Of a DNA stretch of 11,723 nt, positions 1 to 6,379 are shown piece after piece. The stretch spans positions 1-11,723 of the forward strand of contig JAEEZP010000103.1 of the NCBI GenBank assembly GCA_016291915.1. The letters are read 5' to 3'. Numbering within the stretch: the stretch's first letter is position 1; every line of letters begins with the position of its first letter. Position numbers and translations under genes: made by a program. A model generated the notes under the pieces. It did not search any database and was not told where the DNA came from. It saw nothing but the letters and a program-made list of their open reading frames with translations. The DNA is from Prevotella sp. (lineage in GTDB: Bacteria; Bacteroidota; Bacteroidia; Bacteroidales; Bacteroidaceae).

Positions 1-569
1 ATGATCAGCACCACATATCCATAAAGCACACGCTCAAAGTCGTGCAGCACCAGATAACTGGAGGAGATGATAATAATATCGCAGAGGAGGATCACCCTTC
101 CCAAGGATATATCCCTATACTTGTTGATAATAGCGGCAACGATATCCGTACCACCGGTACTACCGTTGCTGGCGAGTCCTAAACCCACGCCACAGCCGCA
201 GAAACAAGCTCCGATAACGGCAGCCATGAACGGCTCGTCTTTCAGCAGTTGCATACCGGCTGTGTATTCTTGCATGATAGAGATGGCTGTTGTCAGCACT
301 ACGATGCCATAGATCGTCTTGATGCAGAATTTCAGTCCGAGAACCTTCAGGGCAGCCACCATCAAAAGGGCATTTATAACAAAATAAGATACCTGCACAG
401 GTATTCCTGTTCCCCAAAAGATGACAGAGGAGATACCTGGCACACCACCGGTGGTGATATTGTTGGGAAGTAGGAAAACGGTCCATCCGATACAGTAGGA
501 CAACATTGCAATAGCGATCAACAGGTAGTCATGTCCTTCCTGTATCAATTTCTTTCGTGTTATCGTCAT
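1..569 (-). CDS. YitT-family membrane protein, C-terminus cut off by window edge
   Basis: The frame reads from an ATG at 569 down to the window edge without a stop, giving 189 residues. It starts MTITRKKLIQEGHDYLL and has several hydrophobic stretches, roughly residues 15-35, 46-77, 86-98, 113-133 and 158-175, so it is a polytopic inner-membrane protein. The glycine-rich segment GLASNGSTGGTDIVAA (about residues 131-146) is the signature that makes me call YitT (DUF161 family). The usual C-terminal DUF2179 domain would lie outside the window. Family members are uncharacterised or proposed transporters, so the substrate is unknown. The ATG overlaps the TGA of the upstream sirtuin gene as ATGA, which implies translational coupling and a shared transcript. 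Family call fairly sure; function not. Confidence 0.85.
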   Translation of the reverse strand, partial: MTITRKKLIQEGHDYLLIAIAMLSYCIGWTVFLLPNNITTGGVPGISSVIFWGTGIPVQVSYFVINALLMVAALKVLGLKFCIKTIYGIVVLTTAISIMQEYTAGMQLLKDEPFMAAVIGACFCGCGVGLGLASNGSTGGTDIVAAIINKYRDISLGRVILLCDIIIISSSYLVLHDFERVLYGYVVLI

Positions 570-1264
570 TTCATTAATATATTTATAAGTTCTTCCATAC
601 CTGCCGAAGCACCCTTCTGTATTTGTTTCAGCATCGGGATGCCACCGGCGTTCACTTCTTTCGGATCGATCAGATAGACAGGAACATTACTCCTGACATA
701 TCTCACCAGTCCTGCAGCTGGATAAACCACCAGCGAGGTGCCGATGATGATAAAAATGTCTGCCGTGGATGCTTCCTCTGCAGCTATGCCGATATTTGGC
801 ACACCCTCACCGAAGAATACGATATAGGGGCGCAGCAAAGAACCGTCGCCGGCCTTCTCACCGGGCATCACATCCAGGTTTGGTGCCTTTAGCTCCTTGA
901 TATATCGAGGGTCATCCACATCACGACTCGAGCACACCTTCATCAGTTCTCCATGCAGATGGATCACCTTTGAAGAACCGGCCATCTCGTGTAGGTTGTC
1001 CACATTCTGAGTGACAACGACCACCTCGTATTGTTCTTCCAACTTTGCTACTAACTGGTGACCCTTGTTGGGTTTCGCCTCCACCAGTTTCTTACGTAGC
1101 ATATTATAAAAATTATTCACGTAAACAGGGTCGTACTCCCATGCCTCGTGTGTGGCAACACGGGATACGGGATGGTTCTCCCATAATCCGTCTGCATCGC
1201 GGAAAGTGCTTAGTCCACTCTCCACCGACATGCCTGCTCCTGTCAGTACTACGATCTTTTTCAT
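566..1264 (-). CDS. Sir2-family NAD-dependent protein deacylase (sirtuin)
   Basis: A 232-residue cytosolic protein. Visible sirtuin motifs are GAGMSVESGLSTFRD (residues 9-23, NAD-binding), TQNVDNLHEMAG (85-96), HLHGE with catalytic His104, and GTSLVVYPAAG (175-185). Sirtuins transfer acyl groups from lysine to NAD, giving O-acyl-ADP-ribose and nicotinamide. The order of motifs resembles bacterial CobB. Two oddities: only one Cys (C111) lies where zinc-binding sirtuins carry four, and the Tyr-x-x-Arg pair of desuccinylases appears as Y53-N-M-L-R57, one residue out of register. Acyl preference is therefore open. I chose ATG 1264 rather than the ATG at 1315 because MKKIVVLTGAGMS is the normal family N-terminus and a good promoter box lies inside the longer version. 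It overlaps the downstream YitT gene by 4 bp. Confidence 0.92.
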   Translation of the reverse strand: MKKIVVLTGAGMSVESGLSTFRDADGLWENHPVSRVATHEAWEYDPVYVNNFYNMLRKKLVEAKPNKGHQLVAKLEEQYEVVVVTQNVDNLHEMAGSSKVIHLHGELMKVCSSRDVDDPRYIKELKAPNLDVMPGEKAGDGSLLRPYIVFFGEGVPNIGIAAEEASTADIFIIIGTSLVVYPAAGLVRYVRSNVPVYLIDPKEVNAGGIPMLKQIQKGASAGMEELINILMK

Positions 1265-1285
1265 GCTATTATTCTTAAGAATGCA

Positions 1286-1293
1286 CAAAATTA
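1286..1293 (-). promoter_or_regulatory. Putative sirtuin-operon promoter, -7 box TAATTTTG
   Basis: Read on the minus strand, TAATTTTG fits the Bacteroidetes -7 consensus TAnnTTTG. A TTG (minus-strand reading of 1315-1317) lies 21 bp upstream and fits the -33 element. Transcription would start near 1280, leaving a short leader before the ATG at 1264. This placement supports the short sirtuin start. Confidence 0.6.
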
Positions 1294-1336
1294 GTGATTT
1301 TTTTTCAATTAGCACAAGTTAATAGGAGAAAATTAT

Positions 1337-1344
1337 TACCTTTG
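1337..1344 (+). promoter_or_regulatory. Putative promoter of the FKBP cluster, -7 box TACCTTTG
   Basis: TACCTTTG, followed by CA, is a textbook Bacteroidetes -7 element, 36 bp before the first FKBP ATG. No clear TTG is seen at the -33 distance. Together with the minus-strand box at 1286-1293 it makes the 116-bp gap a divergent promoter region. Confidence 0.65.
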
Positions 1345-1380
1345 CACATTGTTTAAAAAATATATACTATAAATAGAAGA

Positions 1381-1986
1381 ATGGACAAACTAAGTTACGG
1401 TTTAGGACTGGGTATCGGTCAGCAGCTGGCATCCATGCATATTGAGCAACTGAATCTGGATGATTTTATGTGTGCAATCAAAGATGTTCTCAACAATAAT
1501 GAACTGAAAGTGAATCACCGTGAGGCACAAGAAACTGTTCAGCGGTATTTCATGCAGAAAGAGCAAGAGATGCAGAAAGAGCGTGAGGAGAAAGGTAAGC
1601 TTGCCAAGAAAGAAGGCGAGGAGTTCCTGAAGGCTAATGCTCAGAAACCCGATGTGATCACCCGTCCCAGCGGACTGCAGTATATGGTGCTGAAGGAAGG
1701 TACCGGCAAGAGCCCCAAGGCTTCCGACACCGTAAAGTGTCACTATGAGGGATTCCTGATCGATGGTACGGTGTTCGACAGTAGTGTACAGCGTGGCGAG
1801 CCCGCCACCTTCCCATTGAATCAGGTAATAGCCGGATGGACAGAAGGTCTGCAGCTGATGAAAGAGGGTGGTAAGACCCGTTTCTTCATTCCTTATCTCC
1901 TGGCTTACGGACCCAGTGGTGCCGGACAGAGCATTCCTCCCTATGCTGCCCTGATCTTTGACGTAGAGCTCATAGAAATAGTTTAG
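1381..1986 (+). CDS. Cytosolic FKBP-type peptidyl-prolyl cis-trans isomerase, FklB-like
   Basis: A 201-residue protein without signal peptide or membrane segment. Residues 1-90 form the helical N-terminal dimerisation region typical of FKBP22/Mip-type enzymes, starting with SYGLGLGIGQQL and including a charged helix around 56-85. The FKBP catalytic domain spans about 94-201. Expected active-site residues are visible: Y122, F132, D133 (GTVFDSS), V149, I150, W153 and Y176 in LAYG. It should catalyse proline isomerisation and act as a folding helper in the cytosol. The domain order and length match E. coli FklB. It is the first of three adjacent FKBP paralogues and the only one not exported. Start ATG has no Shine-Dalgarno, as usual in this phylum. 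Its TAG stop is also part of a heptamer repeat. Confidence 0.95.
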   Translation: MDKLSYGLGLGIGQQLASMHIEQLNLDDFMCAIKDVLNNNELKVNHREAQETVQRYFMQKEQEMQKEREEKGKLAKKEGEEFLKANAQKPDVITRPSGLQYMVLKEGTGKSPKASDTVKCHYEGFLIDGTVFDSSVQRGEPATFPLNQVIAGWTEGLQLMKEGGKTRFFIPYLLAYGPSGAGQSIPPYAALIFDVELIEIV

Positions 1987-2007
1987 AGTTAAGAGTTTAG
2001 AGTTCAT
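1980..2007 (+). repeat. Degenerate heptamer repeat at the first FKBP stop codon
   Basis: Four consecutive 7-mers read AGTTTAG, AGTTAAG, AGTTTAG, AGTTCAT. The first contains the TAG stop of the FKBP gene. Similar arrays lie behind two other plus-strand genes (6238-6265 and 7393-7420). Because 7 is not a multiple of 3, successive TAG or TAA triplets fall in different reading frames. Confidence 0.75.
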
Positions 2008-2047
2008 AGTCTCCTGGTCTCTTAGTTTCCTCGTTTACTTGTCAACT
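2008..2047 (+). repeat. Degenerate octamer-periodic tract
   Basis: Directly after the heptamers, GT recurs every 8 bp: AGTCTCCT, GGTCTCTT, AGTTTCCT, CGTTTACT, TGTCAACT. It is five units of an approximate NGTYTMYT pattern, pyrimidine-rich on the plus strand. It sits between the first and second FKBP genes. Function unknown. Confidence 0.65.
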
Positions 2048-2080
2048 TAAAAAATCAAATAAATAATCCAATTAAAGAAA

Positions 2081-2953
2081 ATGAAAAAGTTTAGTTTTTT
2101 AGCTATCGTAGCTATTGCTGTTATTATGATTTCTTCCTGTACGACAGGAACACCTAAGGCAAACCTGAAGAATGATGTCGATACCATGAGTTATGCTATC
2201 GGTATGGCACAGACACAGGGATTGAAAGAATATCTCGTAGAGCGTCTGGGTGTTGACACTGCTTACATGGATCAGTTTATCAAAGGTCTGAACGAAGGCG
2301 CCAATGCCGGTGACGACAAGAAGCAGGCCGCTTACTATGCAGGTATCCAGATTGGTCAGCAGATTGCTAACCAGATGGTGAAGGGTATCAACCACGAGGT
2401 TTTCGGTAACGACTCTACCAAGACGATCTCTCTGAAGAACTTCATGGCTGGCTTTATCACCGGTACAACCGACGGTAAGGGCTTGATGACCATCGCTCAG
2501 GCACAGGAGACTGCTGAGAGAAAGATCAAAGAGATCAAGAGCAAGGAAATGGAGAAGACCTTCGGTCCTAACCGTGAGGCTGGTGAGAAATACCTGGCTG
2601 ACTATGCTAAGAATGCCGATGTGAAGAAGTTGGGCAACGGTGTGTTATATAAGGTTATCAAGGAAGGTAAAGGTGAGATGCCTGCCGACACCTCTATGGT
2701 TGAAGTGAACTATGAGGGCAAGACCATCGACGGTACTGTTTTCGACAGCACATACAAGCGTGGCAAACCAGTGACACTGCGTGCAAACCAGGTGATCAAG
2801 GGTTGGACAGAGGCATTGGTACACATGCCTGTTGGTTCTACATGGGAAGTGGTAATCCCACAGGATCAGGCTTACGGCGAGCGCGAGCAACCACAGATCA
2901 AGCCTTTCTCTGCACTTATTTTCAAGATTGAGCTCTTAGATATCAAGAAATAA
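2081..2953 (+). CDS. Lipoprotein FKBP-type peptidyl-prolyl isomerase, FkpA/Mip-like
   Basis: A 290-residue protein. Residues 1-20 are a lipoprotein signal: MKKFSF, a hydrophobic core, then ISSC, with C20 as the lipidated cysteine. Residues 30-180 form the helical dimerisation/chaperone region seen in Mip and FkpA, including DTMSYAIGMAQTQG and AGIQIGQQIANQ. The FKBP domain covers about 185-290 with Y211, F221-D222 (GTVFDST), V238-I239, W242 and Y265. It should isomerise proline bonds in proteins of the envelope. The residues after C20 (TTGTPKA) do not show the acidic export signal described for surface lipoproteins, so a periplasm-facing location is more likely; that is inference. The leader has no clear promoter, only an AT-rich run, so it is probably read from the promoter at 1337. 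The next gene starts within 11 bp. Confidence 0.94.
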   Translation: MKKFSFLAIVAIAVIMISSCTTGTPKANLKNDVDTMSYAIGMAQTQGLKEYLVERLGVDTAYMDQFIKGLNEGANAGDDKKQAAYYAGIQIGQQIANQMVKGINHEVFGNDSTKTISLKNFMAGFITGTTDGKGLMTIAQAQETAERKIKEIKSKEMEKTFGPNREAGEKYLADYAKNADVKKLGNGVLYKVIKEGKGEMPADTSMVEVNYEGKTIDGTVFDSTYKRGKPVTLRANQVIKGWTEALVHMPVGSTWEVVIPQDQAYGEREQPQIKPFSALIFKIELLDIKK

Positions 2954-2964
2954 AATAGGTGAAC

Positions 2965-3870
2965 ATGAAAAGGATCCTATTGATAGCACTCACTCTTGCA
3001 GTGAGTGCTTCTCTTTTCACTGCACAGGCAGACAATAAAAAGGGAAAGAAAAAGAATAAGGCTGAGCAGACAACAGTACAACCTGTTTCCCTCATCACCG
3101 CCTCCGACTCTGTCAGCTATGCTGCCGGTATGGCCATGACGAACGGTCTGATACCTTTCTTAAAGAACCAGTATGGTGTCGATGAAGCTTTCATGGATAA
3201 TTTCATTGAAGGTTTCGAGAAAGCAATGAAAGACGGTGTTGATGATCCTATCAAAGCTTTTGGTGCGGGCATACAGATTGCAGCCATGGTACAAGACCGG
3301 ATGATTCCCGGGGAGAAAGCCAAATTTGCCGGTACACCCGACTCTCTCCAGACATCTCTTTTCTGCAAAGGGTTTATCGCTGCCTTGAAGAAAGACACTA
3401 CTTTGTTTAAGTCCACCGAGGCAGAGAGTCTTTACGAGAAGCGTCAAGCAGCTATTGAAGAGGCAAAGAACGAGGCTAACAAGAAGGCAGGTGAGCAGTT
3501 CCTGGAAGAAAACAAGATGAAAGAGGGTGTTATTACCTCTACATCGGGTCTGCAATATAAAGTGCTTACCGAAGGGCACGGTGACGTAGCAACTGCCAAT
3601 GACAAGGTAACGGTCAAATACGAGGGAAAACTGATCGACGGCACTGTCTTCGACAGTAGTTATGAGCGCACCCCCGACACTATGACTTTCAGTCCGAATC
3701 AGGTCATCAAAGGTTGGACTGAGGCACTTACCATCATGCCGGCAGGTAGCAAGTGGCAACTGTTCATCCCTTACTACCTGGCATACGGGGAGCGTAAGGC
3801 GGGTGATAAGATAGCCCCCTACTCCACCCTCATCTTTACCGTAGAAGTTATCAGTGTTGAGAAACAATAA
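2965..3870 (+). CDS. Exported FKBP-type peptidyl-prolyl isomerase
   Basis: A 301-residue protein starting MKRILLIALTLAVSASLFTAQA, a Sec signal peptide without a lipobox. Cleavage could fall after A22 (AQA|D) or after A20, which would expose Gln21. A lysine-rich linker follows (KKGKKKNK). Residues 45-185 are the helical dimerisation region (SVSYAAGMAMTNG). The FKBP domain lies at about 193-300 with Y219, F229-D230 (GTVFDSS), V247-I248, W251 and Y274. I chose ATG 2965 over an in-frame GTG two codons earlier at 2959. It sits 11 bp behind the lipoprotein paralogue, so the two are surely cotranscribed. The near-identical architecture of the three FKBPs indicates tandem duplication, with later change of targeting signal. 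Confidence 0.94.
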   Translation: MKRILLIALTLAVSASLFTAQADNKKGKKKNKAEQTTVQPVSLITASDSVSYAAGMAMTNGLIPFLKNQYGVDEAFMDNFIEGFEKAMKDGVDDPIKAFGAGIQIAAMVQDRMIPGEKAKFAGTPDSLQTSLFCKGFIAALKKDTTLFKSTEAESLYEKRQAAIEEAKNEANKKAGEQFLEENKMKEGVITSTSGLQYKVLTEGHGDVATANDKVTVKYEGKLIDGTVFDSSYERTPDTMTFSPNQVIKGWTEALTIMPAGSKWQLFIPYYLAYGERKAGDKIAPYSTLIFTVEVISVEKQ

Positions 3871-3899
3871 CAAGAAAAGTACTTTTTTCTAAGGAATAG

Positions 3900-3930
3900 T
3901 TGCTCATTTCATTTTTATTGCTTATTTTTG
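3900..3930 (+). promoter_or_regulatory. Putative promoter of the lrp-like gene
   Basis: TTG at 3900-3902 and TATTTTTG at 3923-3930 are 20 bp apart, matching the Bacteroidetes -33/-7 arrangement. The ATG at 3966 follows 35 bp later. It separates the regulator and its partner from the FKBP cluster. A short palindrome AAAAGTACTTTT (3875-3886) just upstream may weakly end the FKBP transcript. Confidence 0.65.
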
Positions 3931-3965
3931 CTTGACAAAATGTAAGCAGTCATATTAAATAATGT

Positions 3966-4451
3966 ATGAAAGAAATGGAAAGAATTGATAATCTGGACAA
4001 GAAAATACTGAGTATCTTATCTAAAAACGCACGTATCCCTTTCAAAGATGTTGCTGCCGTCTGCGGTGTTTCCCGTGCGGCTATCCACCAGCGTGTACAG
4101 CACATGATCGAAGAGGGCGTTATCATGGGCAGTAGTTTTAATGTCAATCCGAAATCTTTGGGATATAACACCTGCACCTATGTAGGCATCAACCTCGACC
4201 GCGGTAATATGTACAAGAGTGTTATCGAACAACTGATGCAGATTCCGGAGGTTGTGGAATGTCATTTCACCACCGGTCCTTACACGTTATTAGTAAAGCT
4301 CTATGCACAGGATAACGAGCAGTTGATGAATCTGCTGAATATCCAGATGCAGAGCATTCCCGGTGTGGTGGCTACAGAGACAATGATCTCCCTGGAGCAG
4401 AGTATCAAGAGGGAGATACCCGTTATCTACGAGGAAGGTAAGAAAAAATAA
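3966..4451 (+). CDS. Lrp/AsnC-family transcriptional regulator
   Basis: A 161-residue DNA-binding protein. The N-terminal winged helix-turn-helix lies at about residues 7-56 (LDKKILSILSKNARIPFKDV, then CGVSRAAIHQRVQHMIEEGVI). The C-terminal RAM ligand-binding and oligomerisation domain follows at about 70-145, with the loop TTGPYTLLVKLYA (102-114). Family members usually sense amino acids and form octamers that bend DNA. In this copy a Thr stands where many relatives have Asp in the G-x-Y-D motif. A second in-frame ATG at 3975 is an alternative start. The stop TAA shares its last base with the ATG of the peptidase-fusion gene (TAATG), so the regulator and that enzyme are translated together. 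The likely ligand is therefore an amino acid or peptide product of the partner enzyme; this is inference. Confidence 0.93.
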   Translation: MKEMERIDNLDKKILSILSKNARIPFKDVAAVCGVSRAAIHQRVQHMIEEGVIMGSSFNVNPKSLGYNTCTYVGINLDRGNMYKSVIEQLMQIPEVVECHFTTGPYTLLVKLYAQDNEQLMNLLNIQMQSIPGVVATETMISLEQSIKREIPVIYEEGKKK

Positions 4452-6238
4452 TGACTATGAAAGGATATAATGTACAGGAGTATCTGCAGGAGATACATGC
4501 TCAGTACCCTGCAGCTGAGCGACAGCCCGTTATCGGTATCACCAGTAACTTTACGGATGGGGATGCCTCACTGAGAGACCGTTATTACCAGCAGGTCATC
4601 AAGGCGGGCGGTACACCTGTCATTATTCCTCCCGTAGCAGACAAAGAGGTGCTCCTTAACACACTGGACCGTCTTGACGGTATCCTCCTCAGTGGTGGTG
4701 CCGACTACAACCCGTTGTGGGCGGGAGAAGAACCGTCGATCCATCTTCATGGCATCAATGCGGTGCGCGACCTGCCTGAGTTGCTGCTTACCCAACTGGC
4801 TTACAACCGTCAGATACCGATGTTAGGAATCTGTCGGGGTATTCAGACACTTGCCATGGCGTTGGACGGCAAGGTAGCACAGGACATTGAGGAAGAACGG
4901 AAACGGAACACGACCAACGAACTGCTTCCGCATGTCAAACATTCTCAGGATGCGGCTCGTGAAGAACTCACCCACAGTGTACAGATCAAGACCGACTCTA
5001 TCCTCTACAAGTTGTATCAGCAGGAGACAATATATGTCAACAGCTTCCATCACCAGGCCGTGGCACACCCCGGCAAGCGTTTCCGTGTTACAGCAACAGC
5101 TGCCGACGGCACGATAGAGGCGATAGAGAGCAAAGAATATAAGTCGGTGATGGGCGTCCAGTGGCATCCTGAGTGGCTGGAATCCGGACTACCACTTTTC
5201 CAATGGCTCGTGCAACAGGCACAGGAATTCCTGCAGGCCAAGCAGTTACACCATCGTATCCTTACTCTTGACACCCACTGCGACACACCGATGTTCTTCC
5301 CACAGGGCATCCACTTCGAGCAGCGTGATCCGAGAATCCTCGTCGATCTGCATAAGATGACAGAGGGAAGGCAAGATGCCGTCATCATGGCAGCCTATCT
5401 CCCACAACCCAAGATCGGACAGTTCTTCTCACAACTGGTACCTTTCGATGTGAAAGGTCCTACAGAATATGCCGACCTGATCTTCGACAAGATAGAGCAG
5501 ATCGTCAGCGCCAACCGCGACTACCTGAGTATTGCCCGTACCCCTGCCGATCTCTATGAAGACAAGCGGAAAGGTCGTAAGAGTATTATGTTAGGTATAG
5601 AAAACGGACTGGCACTGAGTCACGATCTATCTAATGTAGCTTATTTCGCACGCCGCGGTGTGGTGTATATCACCCTCTGCCATAACGGTGATAATGACAT
5701 CTGCGACTCAGCCAAGGGATGTAACACCCACAATGGGGTGAGCGCCTTCGGTGAGAAGGTGATACAAGCCATGAACCAACAGGGTATCATGGTGGATCTC
5801 AGTCATGCCAATGAGAAGAGTTTCTACGATGCCCTGCAGATCAGCAAGACGCCGATCGTATGCAGTCACAGCAGTTGTCGTGCCCTCTGTGATCATCCCC
5901 GTAACCTCACCGACGACCAGTTGCGTGCCTTGGCAGCCAATGGCGGTGTGGCACAGATCACGCTCTATGCCGGATTCCTGCGCAAGGAAGGCGAGGCAAC
6001 GATCATCGATGCTATCGAGCATCTCGAACATGCCATCAGTATCATGGGTATCGACCATGTTGGATTAGGTACCGACTTCGATGGTGATGGTGGCGTGAAG
6101 GGCCTGGCCGACAGCAGTGAGATGATACAGTTTACCCTGCAACTGATGCGCCGCCGTTACAGCGAACGTGATATCGAGAAGATATGGGGTGGCAACTGGC
6201 TCCGCGTGATGGCTACTGTACAGCATAGTTCTTTTTAA
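4451..6238 (+). CDS. Fusion: C26 gamma-glutamyl hydrolase-like domain plus M19 (renal-type) dipeptidase
   Basis: A 595-residue protein without signal peptide, so cytosolic. Residues about 25-260 are a class I glutamine-amidotransferase fold of peptidase family C26 (PuuD/gamma-glutamyl hydrolase-like): nucleophile C128 in LGICRGIQ, and the partner pair H239/E241 in QWHPEW. Residues about 268-592 are an M19 membrane-dipeptidase-type domain with all zinc-site residues: H276 and D278 (DTHCDT), E384 (GIENG), H452 (DLSHAN), H473 (CSHSS), plus D542 in GTDFDG. The pairing suggests two-step hydrolysis: release of a gamma-linked glutamate and then cleavage of the remaining dipeptide. Glutathione or gamma-glutamyl muropeptides are plausible substrates, but this is inference. 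ATG 4451 overlaps the regulator stop by one base; ATG 4457 is an alternative start. Both domains look intact. Confidence 0.93.
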   Translation: MTMKGYNVQEYLQEIHAQYPAAERQPVIGITSNFTDGDASLRDRYYQQVIKAGGTPVIIPPVADKEVLLNTLDRLDGILLSGGADYNPLWAGEEPSIHLHGINAVRDLPELLLTQLAYNRQIPMLGICRGIQTLAMALDGKVAQDIEEERKRNTTNELLPHVKHSQDAAREELTHSVQIKTDSILYKLYQQETIYVNSFHHQAVAHPGKRFRVTATAADGTIEAIESKEYKSVMGVQWHPEWLESGLPLFQWLVQQAQEFLQAKQLHHRILTLDTHCDTPMFFPQGIHFEQRDPRILVDLHKMTEGRQDAVIMAAYLPQPKIGQFFSQLVPFDVKGPTEYADLIFDKIEQIVSANRDYLSIARTPADLYEDKRKGRKSIMLGIENGLALSHDLSNVAYFARRGVVYITLCHNGDNDICDSAKGCNTHNGVSAFGEKVIQAMNQQGIMVDLSHANEKSFYDALQISKTPIVCSHSSCRALCDHPRNLTDDQLRALAANGGVAQITLYAGFLRKEGEATIIDAIEHLEHAISIMGIDHVGLGTDFDGDGGVKGLADSSEMIQFTLQLMRRRYSERDIEKIWGGNWLRVMATVQHSSF

Positions 6239-6265
6239 GTGTAAAGTGTAGAGTGTAGAGTTATG
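6238..6265 (+). repeat. Degenerate heptamer repeat behind the peptidase-fusion gene
   Basis: Units AGTGTAA, AGTGTAG, AGTGTAG, AGTTATG begin at the last base of the TAA stop codon. It is the same pattern as at 1980-2007 and 7393-7420. TAA and TAG recur every 7 bp and so shift reading frame each time. Confidence 0.8.
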
Positions 6266-6297
6266 ATTACCTGTATTACCCCGCAACAAACGGAGGT

Positions 6298-6323
6298 GTA
6301 GGGGTAGGGTCTATCCCTACCCG
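6298..6323 (+). repeat. REP-like hairpin element, copy 1
   Basis: The stem GGGTAGGG (6302-6309) pairs perfectly with CCCTACCC (6315-6322) around a 5-nt loop, TCTAT. The 26-bp unit recurs at 7418-7443 with a single base change in the loop. Here GTTTT follows the stem, so it could also act as a terminator for the fusion gene. Confidence 0.75.
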
Positions 6324-6329
6324 TTTTGA

Positions 6330-6337
6330 CAGATTTG
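6330..6337 (+). promoter_or_regulatory. Possible promoter box of the M28 gene, CAGATTTG
   Basis: CAGATTTG differs from TAnnTTTG only in its first base and lies 42 bp before the ATG at 6380. No TTG is seen at the -33 distance. The surrounding CAGATTTGTAATCCGA closely matches a minus-strand site upstream of the gene that starts at 9914. Weak as a promoter call. Confidence 0.3.
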
Positions 6338-6379
6338 TAATCCGATAAATAATACATATTGTCTAACGGTTATTGTTTT

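Noticed and set aside
1265..1315. N-terminal extension of the sirtuin to an ATG at 1315
   Set aside because: It would add 17 residues ahead of the family's normal MKKIVVLTGAGMS start and would place the predicted -7 box inside the coding sequence.
1402..2007. Open frame (201 codons) antisense to the cytosolic FKBP
   Set aside because: No domain seen, no promoter box upstream, and fully covered by a well-supported gene.
1980..2047. CRISPR-like array in the repeat tract
   Set aside because: Units of 7 and 8 bp without spacers do not fit CRISPR repeats, and no cas gene is present.
2959..2964. GTG start for the exported FKBP
   Set aside because: It adds only two residues; the ATG at 2965 is the simpler choice, though the GTG cannot be excluded.
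3160..3873. Long open frame (237 codons) antisense to the exported FKBP
   Set aside because: It lies wholly opposite a gene with clear FKBP motifs and its translation is Cys/Leu-rich with no recognisable domain. It is a by-product of the codon use of the real gene.
3875..3886. Palindrome AAAAGTACTTTT as a strong terminator of the FKBP operon
   Set aside because: The stem is only 6 bp per side, AT-rich and has no loop, so I do not list it as a terminator; it may be a weak one.
6359..6379. TTG start for the M28 lipoprotein
   Set aside because: ATG 6380 gives a normal lipoprotein signal; the extension adds seven residues without signal-peptide character.
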